From positions 1-64,000 of the forward strand of contig NZ_AUAA01000021.1 in assembly GCF_000428485.1 (NCBI RefSeq): DNA of 64,000 bases, in the 5' to 3' direction. The stretch is from Epilithonimonas tenax DSM 16811 (GTDB lineage Bacteria; Bacteroidota; Bacteroidia; Flavobacteriales; Weeksellaceae). Shown piece by piece: positions 8,379 through 15,663 of this stretch. Position 1 is the first letter of the stretch. Each line of letters begins with the position of its first letter. The translations under genes and the position numbers were made by a program. The notes below the pieces were generated by a model, which did no database searches, was not told where the DNA came from, and worked only from the letters and a program-made list of their open reading frames with translations.

Positions 8379-9563
8379 TTACTTCTTTACAAAATTGGAA
8401 ACATCGTCAGCAGTCACAGGATCAGCACCTAAAATGATCAACCTTTCTACAACGTTTCTTAGCTCACGGATGTTTCCTGTCCAGTCATACTGCTGCAAAG
8501 ATTTGATGGATTTATCATCAAATTTCTTAGGCGCAGAACCATTTTCTGAAGCAATCAGGTTGGTGAAATGATGGACTAATAATGGAATGTCTTCTGCTCT
8601 GTCATTAAGTGAAGGAACGCTGATTTCTATCACAGAAAGCCTGTGGTAAAGATCCTCACGGAATTTTCCTTGCTCAATTTCCTTAGCCAGATTCTTGTTG
8701 GTTGCAGCAATCACGCGGACATCCACTTTGATTTCTTTGTCGCTTCCTACAGGGGAAACTTTGCTTTCCTGCAAAGCTCTAAGCACTTTGGCCTGAGCAA
8801 CAAGGCTCATATCACCAATTTCGTCCAAGAAAATAGTTCCGCCAGTTGCCTGTTCAAATTTTCCTGATTTGTCTTTGATTGCGCCTGTAAAAGATCCTTT
8901 CACGTGTCCGAACAATTCACTTTCTATCAGTTCAGACGGGATTGCAGCGCAGTTAACCTCTATCATTGGACCGCGAGATCTTTCGCTTTGAGAATGGATC
9001 GCGTGGGCTACCAATTCTTTACCGGCACCGTTTGGCCCGGTGATCAGAACTCTTGCGTCAGAAACAGCTACTTTGTCTATGATTTCCTGAATCTTCTTCA
9101 GCGCAGGCGATTGCCCAATCATTTGGTATTTTTTATTGACTTTTTTCTTCAGCTGAGAATTCTCCTGCTTCAGATGCGAGTTTGCTTTTTGAAGATTGCC
9201 TTTGTCTAATGCATTTTTGACGCTGGTGATCAATCTGTTGATATCAATCGGTTTTGAGATAAAGTCATAAGCGCCTTCTCTCAAACAACCTACTGCGGTA
9301 TCTATATCAGCGTGTCCGGAGATCATGATGAAAGTGCTCTCGGGTTTTAAATCGAGACTTTGTTTCAAAAGTTCCGTTCCTGATATTTTTGGCATTTTGA
9401 TGTCAGAAATGACCAAAGCAAAATCTTCTTTCTCTATGAATTTGTAACCTTCCAGACCATCTTCTGCTATTTCGAATTGGTAATCAGGGAGTTCGTCCGA
9501 TAAAATACTGTGTAGAACGCCAGATATTGTTTTTTCGTCCTCTACGATTAATATTTTTTGCAT
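8379..9563 (-). CDS. NtrC-type response regulator (receiver + sigma-54 AAA+ domain) without a HTH domain
   Basis: The 394-residue protein has a receiver domain with phospho-acceptor D54 (LVISDIKMP), S82 and K104, a coiled linker at about 115-145, and a central AAA+ ATPase. The Walker A motif is GPNGAGKE at 176-183, the sigma-54 contact loop is GSFTGA at 223-228, and Walker B is TIFLDEIGDM near 243-252. The family member normally ends with a Fis-type DNA-binding domain. Here the protein stops right after the AAA+ lid region (ELRNVVERL ... VSNFVKK). It may act from solution or through a partner. Transcription seems nearly leaderless from the -7 box at 9569-9576. Confidence 0.9.
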   Translation of the reverse strand: MQKILIVEDEKTISGVLHSILSDELPDYQFEIAEDGLEGYKFIEKEDFALVISDIKMPKISGTELLKQSLDLKPESTFIMISGHADIDTAVGCLREGAYDFISKPIDINRLITSVKNALDKGNLQKANSHLKQENSQLKKKVNKKYQMIGQSPALKKIQEIIDKVAVSDARVLITGPNGAGKELVAHAIHSQSERSRGPMIEVNCAAIPSELIESELFGHVKGSFTGAIKDKSGKFEQATGGTIFLDEIGDMSLVAQAKVLRALQESKVSPVGSDKEIKVDVRVIAATNKNLAKEIEQGKFREDLYHRLSVIEISVPSLNDRAEDIPLLVHHFTNLIASENGSAPKKFDDKSIKSLQQYDWTGNIRELRNVVERLIILGADPVTADDVSNFVKK

Positions 9564-9568
9564 AGGTG

Positions 9569-9576
9569 CAAAGATA
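9569..9576 (-). promoter_or_regulatory. -7 element, near-leaderless transcript
   Basis: TATCTTTG on the minus strand is an exact TAnnTTTG match. The ATG of the regulator gene is only 5 nt past the box, so the transcript probably starts at or within a few bases of the start codon. Confidence 0.55.
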
Positions 9577-9690
9577 CGACTTTTTTGATTTCGTAATACT
9601 AAATAATTATGATTGTTTATTGTGAAAAATAAAATACAAACGTATTCTCATCAACTTGAAGGATGCTTTTTGCATGACAAATCGCCTTTG

Positions 9691-9804
9691 CAATAGCGAT
9701 AGTAGCGGCTATCCTTTTATTTTTTTTTGTCTTACCTGGCTGGTTCCCGGCCGAAACTCCTGAAAAAAATAAAAGATAATAGCGGATAGCGCGACCCAAG
9801 GTGC
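9691..9804 (-). repeat. Dispersed palindromic element, subfamily 1, copy B (reverse, diverged)
   Basis: Read on the minus strand it contains GCGCTATCCGCTATTATC and, at the other end, GGATAGCCGCTACTATCG. These match the left and right ends of copies C, D and F. The central loop carries a GGCTGGTTCCCGGCC-like hairpin. Frames crossing this block are artefacts. The remaining spacer, 9805-10071, shows nothing recognisable. Confidence 0.5.
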
Positions 9805-10071
9805 TGGTGAAAGTGCAGGCAAGGGGATTGCCCAACTTTTTATAGTTGATCAATGATAAAATATGACTGCGACTGGTATGTATTTGGATTATAGTTTTTC
9901 GAAAATAAGTGCAACAGTTTTGTTTGGCTCCGTATGAACTATTTCCTGCCAGGAGAGAGATGGTTTTGTGATTTTTTAGATAAACAATGGCATTTCATTT
10001 AGAAAAGAAACAACAGACTTTAACCACTAAATAGGTGATAATAATGAAATGATGCAATTGCCGATATTCAC

Positions 10072-11232
10072 TTATTCTACAATCATTTTCTTGGTGATGA
10101 TTTGATCTCCTATTTTGAAAGTCCCTAGATAGTTGCCTTTTTGGAGGGAAGAAATATCGATTCTGGTTTGGTTTTCTGTTTTGGCAATCAGTTTGCCGTC
10201 AAGCGAAGTGATCGTAAAACTGAAATCCTGATTTTTGCTGTTAGAAAACTCGAGCTGAAGGTAGTCTTTTGCCGGGTTGGGGTAGGATCTGAAGTCTGTA
10301 GATGGGCTCTGTACTGTATGGGTGCTTAAAGTCTGGCCTGCCATCGCAAAATGCTGGACAGCGCCTGTTGTTGCTTTTGCAATGTTGTAAATATAGACTG
10401 GATCTAGATAGATATATTTGTCATTTGCAGTGTGTGCATAAGGTGTTTCATTGTATTCGAAAAGGCCTGTGATGACTTCACCATTGGACTGGAAAGGCAT
10501 ATAGTCTGAGGCATATGCGTAATTGAGATGAGTCTTTAAAGGTGAATAAAGCTTCACACAATTCATCAATTGCTGCGTCAATATATTTGAGGAGGCATTG
10601 TTTGCGCTTGGTGAATTAGACTCGTCTCTTTCACAGGTAATGGTATCATTGGTTTGGCCTTTGATGCCGCCCACTTCGTCTATATTCAGTACCAAGCGGA
10701 TATTCATTTTAGGATTGGTGGCGTTCACCACGTTGGAAACGTAATGTGCAGATCCGAGTAAACCTTGTTCTTCACCAGTAAAATTGATGAATTTGATCGA
10801 GTATTCTGTGGTGACATTTTTCAAAAGTCTGGCAACTTCCAGAATGACGGAAACACCGCTGCCGTTATCATTGGTTCCAGTTCCGGTGATGGTATCATAA
10901 TGTCCACAGACGATGATGTAGATGTTGGGATATTTGGTTCCTGTTTTGGTGACGATCAGATTGGATGTCGCGCTGCCATTATAGGTGAAAGTATCTTTTG
11001 TGATATCAGCTTCTGAATATCCGAAAGATAAATATTTGTTTTTCAGCCAAGTGTAAGCGTTGTTGTTGCTGGCAGAACCTGTTGTTTTCACGCCTAAAGC
11101 TTCGAATTCCTGTAGAGTGGCATTGATGTTTGCCTGAGAAACCAGATTGCTGACATTGGCGTAATCCTGATTGAAGGTTTGAGAATTCGCAAAAATTCCT
11201 AAAAAAATAACTGAAAAAAGTAAGTTTCTCAT
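10072..11232 (-). CDS. Secreted M28-family zinc aminopeptidase with T9SS sorting domain
   Basis: The 386-residue protein starts MRNLLFSVIFLGIFANSQ, a classic signal peptide. The start is set at ATG 11230-11232 because the longer frame would begin with a TTG inside the -7 promoter box. The M28 catalytic domain shows HYDT, NDNGSGVSV, FTGEEQGLLGS, NIDEVGG and PYAHTANDKY, which are the zinc ligands and catalytic Glu of the family. The last ~75 residues (YPNPAKDYLQLEF ... GDQIITKKMIVE) form a type A C-terminal domain for type IX secretion, so the mature enzyme is exported to the surface or medium. It probably removes N-terminal residues from peptides. Confidence 0.9.
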   Translation of the reverse strand: MRNLLFSVIFLGIFANSQTFNQDYANVSNLVSQANINATLQEFEALGVKTTGSASNNNAYTWLKNKYLSFGYSEADITKDTFTYNGSATSNLIVTKTGTKYPNIYIIVCGHYDTITGTGTNDNGSGVSVILEVARLLKNVTTEYSIKFINFTGEEQGLLGSAHYVSNVVNATNPKMNIRLVLNIDEVGGIKGQTNDTITCERDESNSPSANNASSNILTQQLMNCVKLYSPLKTHLNYAYASDYMPFQSNGEVITGLFEYNETPYAHTANDKYIYLDPVYIYNIAKATTGAVQHFAMAGQTLSTHTVQSPSTDFRSYPNPAKDYLQLEFSNSKNQDFSFTITSLDGKLIAKTENQTRIDISSLQKGNYLGTFKIGDQIITKKMIVE

Positions 11233-11250
11233 TGCATATATCATAATGTG

Positions 11251-11258
11251 CAAATATA
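11251..11258 (-). promoter_or_regulatory. -7 element for the M28 peptidase gene
   Basis: TATATTTG on the minus strand, an exact TAnnTTTG match 18 bp before the chosen ATG. The final TTG of the box is the spurious upstream start of the longer frame. The upstream gene's terminator abuts the box, so the two genes are separately transcribed. Confidence 0.6.
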
Positions 11259-11264
11259 AATAAA

Positions 11265-11297
11265 AAAGGAGAAGACTTGATAATGGTCTTCTCCTTT
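11265..11297 (-). terminator. Intrinsic terminator of the LEA-like gene
   Basis: Perfect 12-bp stem AAAGGAGAAGAC / GTCTTCTCCTTT with a 9-nt loop. A T-run follows on the minus strand. It lies about 30 bp after the stop codon at 11329. Confidence 0.9.
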
Positions 11298-11328
11298 CGT
11301 TTAAAAAAAAACTATACTAACTTAAAAA

Positions 11329-11667
11329 CTAATTCGTTGCTTTTCTGATTTCCGCTTTCACGTCCTCAGAGGCATCCTTGGTTTTTTCCCAAGCATCTGA
11401 TGCTGTATCTTTTGTGCTTTCCCACGCTTTTTCTGCGAAGTCTTTCGTATCTTCCCAAGCGTCATTGGCGTTTGCTTTCAGGTTTTCAAAGAAGCCTTCT
11501 CGGGTGGGTTCTTCATTTTTGTTCTTTTGCTCGTCAATGTAATTTCTTGCTTTGTCGGCATATTCATTCACGGTGTTTTTTGCTTTATCAGCCGCGTTTT
11601 CTAATGAGTTCTCTGTTTTGTTAACAGCTCTTTCTGCGTCGTTGTAGTTTTGATCTTGCGTGCTCAT
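11329..11667 (-). CDS. LEA/YtxH-like amphipathic stress protein
   Basis: A 112-residue, highly charged, Cys-free protein. Residues from about 20 on consist of degenerate 11-residue repeats with Ala/Lys/Asp/Glu/Trp (AADKAKNTVNEYADKARNY, then several W-E-x-T-K-D units). This matches group 3 LEA-like or YtxH-like proteins, which are disordered in solution and fold into amphipathic helices on drying or on membranes. No signal peptide is present, so it is cytoplasmic. It is flanked by two strong terminators and is therefore monocistronic. A desiccation or general stress role is inferred from the family only. Confidence 0.7.
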   Translation of the reverse strand: MSTQDQNYNDAERAVNKTENSLENAADKAKNTVNEYADKARNYIDEQKNKNEEPTREGFFENLKANANDAWEDTKDFAEKAWESTKDTASDAWEKTKDASEDVKAEIRKATN

Positions 11668-11783
11668 AATTATTTATTTTGTGAGTTAATTGAAAATTTG
11701 ATTTGATGTGTTTTATTATTCAATTAAAATGCCGCAAAATCTTAATGAATGTTAATTTAATTATAAATAAAACCAAACAAAAA

Positions 11784-11811
11784 AAGCAACATTCAATTGT
11801 GAATGTTGCTT
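11784..11811 (-). terminator. Intrinsic terminator downstream of the nucleoside phosphorylase
   Basis: Stem AAGCAACATTCA / TGAATGTTGCTT with a 4-nt loop, followed on the minus strand by TTTTT and further T-rich DNA. It is separated from the phosphorylase stop by the repeat at 11838-11897. Confidence 0.75.
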
Positions 11812-11837
11812 ATTAATATTAATTAGAAAATTTCTTT

Positions 11838-11897
11838 CCCCAACCCTAAAGGGTGGAAATTTTCATTATTGCAATTCGTCTCCCTTTACGGCGGGGG
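11838..11897. repeat. CCCTAAAGGG-centred intergenic element, copy 1
   Basis: Starts CCCCAACCCTAAAGGGTGG and ends TCCCTTTACGGCGGGGGT. The two ends are inverted copies of each other, and each carries its own small palindrome. Copies 2 and 3 are at 32399-32465 and 49331-49378. Confidence 0.55.
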
Positions 11898-11915
11898 TAA
11901 AACAATTTCCAACTT

Positions 11916-12779
11916 CTATTTAATGATTCTTTCAAGAACCCACTCGATCATCATTTTTTCTGATGCGTGGTGGTCACTGGCAAATTCGCCGCGTCTTCTG
12001 TTGGCGATGACGCAGTTGACCGTCAATGCTTTGTGTCCTAATAATTTGGACAGGCCATAAATGGCAGACGTTTCCATCTCAAAGTTAGAAACACCAAGGT
12101 CATTCAAGGTTTCCAAGAATTGATCATCCAAAGCTTTCAGTCTCAACTGGCGACCTTGAGGTGCGTAAAATCCTGGGAAAGTTGCGGTGTTTCCTTTGTA
12201 TTTTGCATCGGCGTAATAATCAGATATATCCTTTGCCCAATCTGAGAAATAGAGCATCGGTTTGATCTTCTCATAAGGGAATTTTGCCATAAAGTTCTTA
12301 CTGAACTCATTTTCAAAGGCGTAATCCTGGTAGAAATGTAAAAGTCCATCAAGTCCAACCACATTTTCTGTGACCAACATATTATTGACCTCGATATCCG
12401 GATTCACACTGCCACAAGTTCCCAGACGGAAAAGTTCCAACGCTTTATGCTCTTTTTTAAATTCCTTTTCTTTCAAATCGATGTTGACTAAAGCATCCAG
12501 CTCGTTCATCACGATATCGATGTTTTCTGTTCCTATTCCGGTTGACATTACGGTGATTCTTTCGCCACGCAAAGTTCCTGTGTGGGTGTAGAATTCTCTT
12601 TTGTTCTTTTTGACGTCAATGGTGTCAAAATATTTTGAGACTTTCGGAACTCTGTCCGGATCGCCGACTAGAATGACTTTGTCTGCAAGATCTTCGGGAA
12701 GAAGATTGAGGTGGTAAACACTTCCGTCATCGTTTAGTACCAGTTCGGAAGCTGCTAGTTTGTTGATCATATCTATCAT
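11916..12779 (-). CDS. Nucleoside phosphorylase (uridine phosphorylase-like)
   Basis: The 287-residue protein belongs to the PNP/UDP phosphorylase superfamily and cleaves a ribonucleoside with phosphate to base plus ribose-1-phosphate. It shows VILVGDPDRVPKVS near the N-terminus (phosphate-binding Gly-Asp-Pro-x-Arg), STGIGTENIDIV (about 92-103), a GTCGSVNPDI segment, and the FEMETSAIYGLSKLLGHKAL ribose-binding region. The overall pattern is closest to uridine phosphorylases, but purine specificity cannot be excluded. ATG 12777 is used; an ATG three codons downstream is an equal alternative. It acts in cytoplasmic nucleoside salvage. Confidence 0.85.
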   Translation of the reverse strand: MIDMINKLAASELVLNDDGSVYHLNLLPEDLADKVILVGDPDRVPKVSKYFDTIDVKKNKREFYTHTGTLRGERITVMSTGIGTENIDIVMNELDALVNIDLKEKEFKKEHKALELFRLGTCGSVNPDIEVNNMLVTENVVGLDGLLHFYQDYAFENEFSKNFMAKFPYEKIKPMLYFSDWAKDISDYYADAKYKGNTATFPGFYAPQGRQLRLKALDDQFLETLNDLGVSNFEMETSAIYGLSKLLGHKALTVNCVIANRRRGEFASDHHASEKMMIEWVLERIIK

Positions 12780-12965
12780 TTAATTTTAATTAAAAGTTTG
12801 TTTTTTTTGGGTTAAAAAAGGTCTTAAAGTTAACAAAATTCTCCGTTTAAAACGCTAAAAGTCACAAAAGCTTTTACTGAAATTTTATAACACGATATTT
12901 CAACACTTTTATCACGGTGAAAAAAAAATGGTGCTCCTTGTGAAGACACTTTTTGTCCTTTGTGG

Positions 12966-14141
12966 TTAAGATTTGGCAATCTGATTTGCAAGCCAATTTC
13001 CCGTACTGAAACATGCCTGCAAAAGATAACCGCCAGTCGGTGCTTCCCAATCTATCATTTCGCCAGCGCAGAAAACGTCTGGGAATTTGTTTAGTTCTAG
13101 CCTATGATTTAATTCTGAAAATGGAACACCGCCAGAAGTCGAGATCACTTCATCTATGGGACGGTAACTCAGAACTTCTATCGGGAATTTTTTGATTAAT
13201 TTCGATAAAATTTCTATGTCCGTATAACTTTCTTTGTCTAAAGTTTTCAGAAGATTGAGCGCTGTGGTTGAGAGTTTTAATTTCCGTTTCAAAACCTGGC
13301 TTATCTTATCAGTTCCGTTTAACTGTTCCAGGATTGCTGCTTCTGAAAGATTTGGTTTTAAGTCTATATATAAGGTTAAAGGAAAATTGTGTTTTCTCGT
13401 AAACCGATTCAGATAATAGATTGGACTTCCTTCAATACCATATTTTGTGAAAACGACTTCACCGATTTTGTTATTGACCTCGAAAGAAACTTTGATATTT
13501 TTAAGGTATTGACCTTGCAATTGGTGAAATTTAGAATCCGTATCGTAACCGGAATTGGCGGATTCCAAAGCTGTGATTTCAATATTTTTTGATTTTAAAA
13601 TCTCAATCCATTTCGCATCAGAACCAGTCTTTTTCCACGAGCCGCCACCCATCGCCAAAATTAATTTTGAATATTCAAAATGAAGTTCGTTCTCCTTATT
13701 TTTAAGAGTGACAGAATTCTCATCAAAATCAACAAAAATATGTTCGTAGTGAATGATAACGCCCAATTCTTCCAACCTTTCCAACCAAGCTTTCAAAACC
13801 TGAATCGGCTTGAAATTCTTCGTTGGAAAAATCTTCCCGGAACTTCCCGCATAAGTCGTGATTCCCAAGTCAGAAAGCCAATCCACCACTTTTTTGTTAT
13901 CGAAACTTTTTACAATCTCCCGAATTTCTGGCGCATCATATTTTTCGATAAAAGATTCTAATTCTTCACTATGTGTCAGGTTGAAACCGCCATTTCCTGC
14001 CACCAAGAATTTTCTTCCAGAAGCTTTGTTTTGTTCAAATATTTGAACTTTGAAGCCTTTCTCAGCAAGGATTTGTGCAGCCATCAATCCCGCTGGACCA
14101 GCGCCAATAATGATGATTTGATTATTAGGGGTTTGTTTCAA
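12966..14141 (-). CDS. BaiN/RdsA-type FAD flavoprotein (HI0933 family)
   Basis: The 391-residue flavoprotein starts with a dinucleotide-binding motif, IIIGAGPAGLMAAQILAEKG (residues 10-29). It continues with the family signature GRKFLVAGNGGFNLTHSE (about 42-59), LAMGGGSWKKTGSDAKW (about 145), and the C-terminal FCAGEMIDWEAPTGGYLLQ FAD-binding block. These are hallmarks of the HI0933/YhiN/BaiN family of NAD(P)/FAD-dependent oxidoreductases. The physiological substrate is not established for most members. It is followed by a spacer carrying degenerate CTTTGTG-type repeats. Confidence 0.88.
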   Translation of the reverse strand: MKQTPNNQIIIIGAGPAGLMAAQILAEKGFKVQIFEQNKASGRKFLVAGNGGFNLTHSEELESFIEKYDAPEIREIVKSFDNKKVVDWLSDLGITTYAGSSGKIFPTKNFKPIQVLKAWLERLEELGVIIHYEHIFVDFDENSVTLKNKENELHFEYSKLILAMGGGSWKKTGSDAKWIEILKSKNIEITALESANSGYDTDSKFHQLQGQYLKNIKVSFEVNNKIGEVVFTKYGIEGSPIYYLNRFTRKHNFPLTLYIDLKPNLSEAAILEQLNGTDKISQVLKRKLKLSTTALNLLKTLDKESYTDIEILSKLIKKFPIEVLSYRPIDEVISTSGGVPFSELNHRLELNKFPDVFCAGEMIDWEAPTGGYLLQACFSTGNWLANQIAKS

Positions 14142-14179
14142 AAAAACGGTTTTTCTTAGAAGATTGGAAGATTCGAAAA

Positions 14180-14340
14180 TTACACGAAGGCACGAGGTTT
14201 TTTAATGAATGTCTTGTGTTTTAAGGCACAAAGTTTAGCTTCGCTAAGAATAAATCAAAGATTTTCCTTGTGCTTTAAAAATGATTGATAATAAAAAAAT
14301 CTTTGTGCCCTTGTGTTTAACTCACAAAGCTAAAATCATT
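14180..14340. repeat. Degenerate CTTTGTG/CACAAAG repeats between genes
   Basis: Contains AAGGCACAAAG, CTTGTGCTTTAAA, CTTTGTGCCCTTGTG and ACTCACAAAGC within 160 bp, giving several small imperfect inverted pairs. Similar strings occur in other spacers of this window. No coding potential is seen. Confidence 0.35.
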
Positions 14341-14366
14341 CATCACTTATCATTCATCATTTATAA

Positions 14367-14699
14367 TTAACCTCCAACACGTTTTGTTTTGTAGCCCATT
14401 TCCTTTAGGATGGTCATTATTTTGTCGCGGTTGTCGCCTTGGATGATGATGACGCCGTCTTTTTCCGAGCCACCGATGCCGAGTTTTGTTTTGATTTTTT
14501 TTGAGATTTCTTTCAGGCCTTCGTCGTCGCCTTCCCAGCCTTCTATGATGGTGACTGGTTTTCCGTTTCTGCCTTTCTTCTCGAATTTGCAAACGAGCGG
14601 TTCTTTCTGTTTGAAGTTTTCTTTTTCTTCATCTGGCATTTCAAAATCCTGTTCTTCGTGGGTTGGGAAAAGGTTTTTTAGTTGGTCTCTCAAGTCCAT
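14367..14699 (-). CDS. SUI1/eIF1-like translation factor (YciH-type)
   Basis: The 110-residue protein has a variable N-terminal 40 residues. A SUI1 fold follows: KKGRNGKPVTIIEGWEG (about 48-64), then LKEISKKIKTKLGIGGSEKDGVIIIQGD and KIMTILKEMGYKTKRVGG at the end. Bacterial homologues (YciH) act at the ribosome in start-site fidelity, at least in proteobacteria; the role in Bacteroidota is inferred. The gene is monocistronic. The overlapping arginine-rich frame at 14350-14592 is a shadow. Confidence 0.88.
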   Translation of the reverse strand: MDLRDQLKNLFPTHEEQDFEMPDEEKENFKQKEPLVCKFEKKGRNGKPVTIIEGWEGDDEGLKEISKKIKTKLGIGGSEKDGVIIIQGDNRDKIMTILKEMGYKTKRVGG

Positions 14700-14807
14700 T
14701 TTATCAATTTAAATAAGGGTTTTAAAGGTAATGATATTTATTATTCTGGGAAAGATGTATTAGAGAATTAATTTTGAAAATTATTTGTTTAAATGTAACT
14801 TTTAAAT

Positions 14808-14815
14808 TACTTTTG
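14808..14815 (+). promoter_or_regulatory. Promoter of the toxin-antitoxin pair (leaderless)
   Basis: TACTTTTG fits TAnnTTTG, and a TTTG lies 20 bp upstream (14784-14787). The toxin ATG at 14820 is 5 bases past the box, so the message is probably leaderless. Confidence 0.55.
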
Positions 14816-14819
14816 TTGA

Positions 14820-15173
14820 ATGAAAGTTCGGGAAGTCATATCGTTTAAAAATTATTTTGAGAAGTTTCTTTTGGAGCAACCGAAGAAAGTTCAAGACAAA
14901 ATATTTAAGATAATCGAGGCGATAGAAACTTTGGAACGTATCCCTTCGAATTACTTAAAACATATTGTCGGAACCAATGGTTTGTATGAAGCAAGGATAC
15001 AATTGGGTTCAAATATATGGAGAGTATTTTGCTTTTTTGATGGTGAAAAATTAGTTGTACTGATGAACGGATTTCAAAAGAAAACTCAGAAAACTCCCAA
15101 AAATGAAATTGCAAAAGCCTTGAAAATAATGGCTGAATATTACGAACAAAAATCAAAAGAAAATGGAAACTAA
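14820..15173 (+). CDS. RelE/HigB-type toxin (Gp49-like)
   Basis: The 117-residue basic protein resembles phage-derived Gp49-like / HigB toxins of the RelE/ParE superfamily. The core strand pattern is GLYEARIQLGSNIWRVFCFFDGEKLVVLMNGFQKKTQKTP, followed by a C-terminal helix. Such toxins are ribosome-dependent mRNA endonucleases. Its stop overlaps the start of the following XRE antitoxin gene by 11 bp (ATGGAAACTAA), so the pair is translationally coupled with the toxin first, as in HigBA modules. No homology search was done, so the subfamily is tentative. Confidence 0.85.
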   Translation: MKVREVISFKNYFEKFLLEQPKKVQDKIFKIIEAIETLERIPSNYLKHIVGTNGLYEARIQLGSNIWRVFCFFDGEKLVVLMNGFQKKTQKTPKNEIAKALKIMAEYYEQKSKENGN

Positions 15174-15453
15174 AAATTGGAAAGAAATAAAAGATAATGT
15201 TTACGGAAAAGTTGGAACTGAGCGAAGAGATGAACTGGAAAGGGATTTTGAATCTTTTGCAATCGGACTTCAATTGAGAAAAGCCCGTGAAGAAAAGAAC
15301 CTTACCCAATCTGAATTAGCAAATTTAGTAGATAAAAAACGCGAGTATATTTCCAAAATCGAAAATAATGGAAGTAATCTGACACTTAAAACTTTATTTG
15401 ATATTGTTGAGAAAGGATTGGGTGGGAAAGTGAGGATTTCGATTGATGTTTGA
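15163..15453 (+). CDS. XRE-family antitoxin (HigA-like)
   Basis: The 96-residue protein carries a helix-turn-helix of the XRE/Cro type at about 42-88 (LRKAREEKNLTQSELANLVDKKREYISKIENNGSNLTLKTLFDIVEKGLG). The N-terminal 40 residues are charged and probably bind the toxin. It overlaps the toxin gene by 11 bp. HigA-type antitoxins neutralise the toxin by direct binding and repress their own promoter; autoregulation here is inferred. The spacer after it (15454-15663) contains only a small TACGG-AAAA-CCGTA hairpin and a promoter candidate. Confidence 0.88.
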   Translation: METKNWKEIKDNVYGKVGTERRDELERDFESFAIGLQLRKAREEKNLTQSELANLVDKKREYISKIENNGSNLTLKTLFDIVEKGLGGKVRISIDV

Positions 15454-15546
15454 GTTCAATAGATTTATTTGTCAAATTTATAATTAAAAATTGTAATTAT
15501 TTTTCTGTTATACGGAAAACCGTAAAAGATGTTTTAAAATGTATGT

Positions 15547-15554
15547 TATATTTG
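15547..15554 (+). promoter_or_regulatory. Candidate -7 element for the orphan secreted protein gene
   Basis: TATATTTG, an exact TAnnTTTG match, 109 bp ahead of the ATG at 15664. The leader would be about 100 nt, AT-rich and without obvious structure. Confidence 0.4.
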
Positions 15555-15663
15555 GAAGAATTTTAAAACTAATTAAAGTAATCATTATGATTAATTCTGA
15601 ATGTTAAGTTTCTATAATTAAAACGTAATAACTAATTTTAAATAACAATAAATACTTACAATT

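Noticed and set aside
9617-9853. Leftward 78-codon frame
   Set aside because: It is composed almost entirely of dispersed repeat copy B and has no family features.
14350-14592. Arginine- and lysine-rich 80-codon leftward frame
   Set aside because: Shadow of the SUI1-type gene in another frame.
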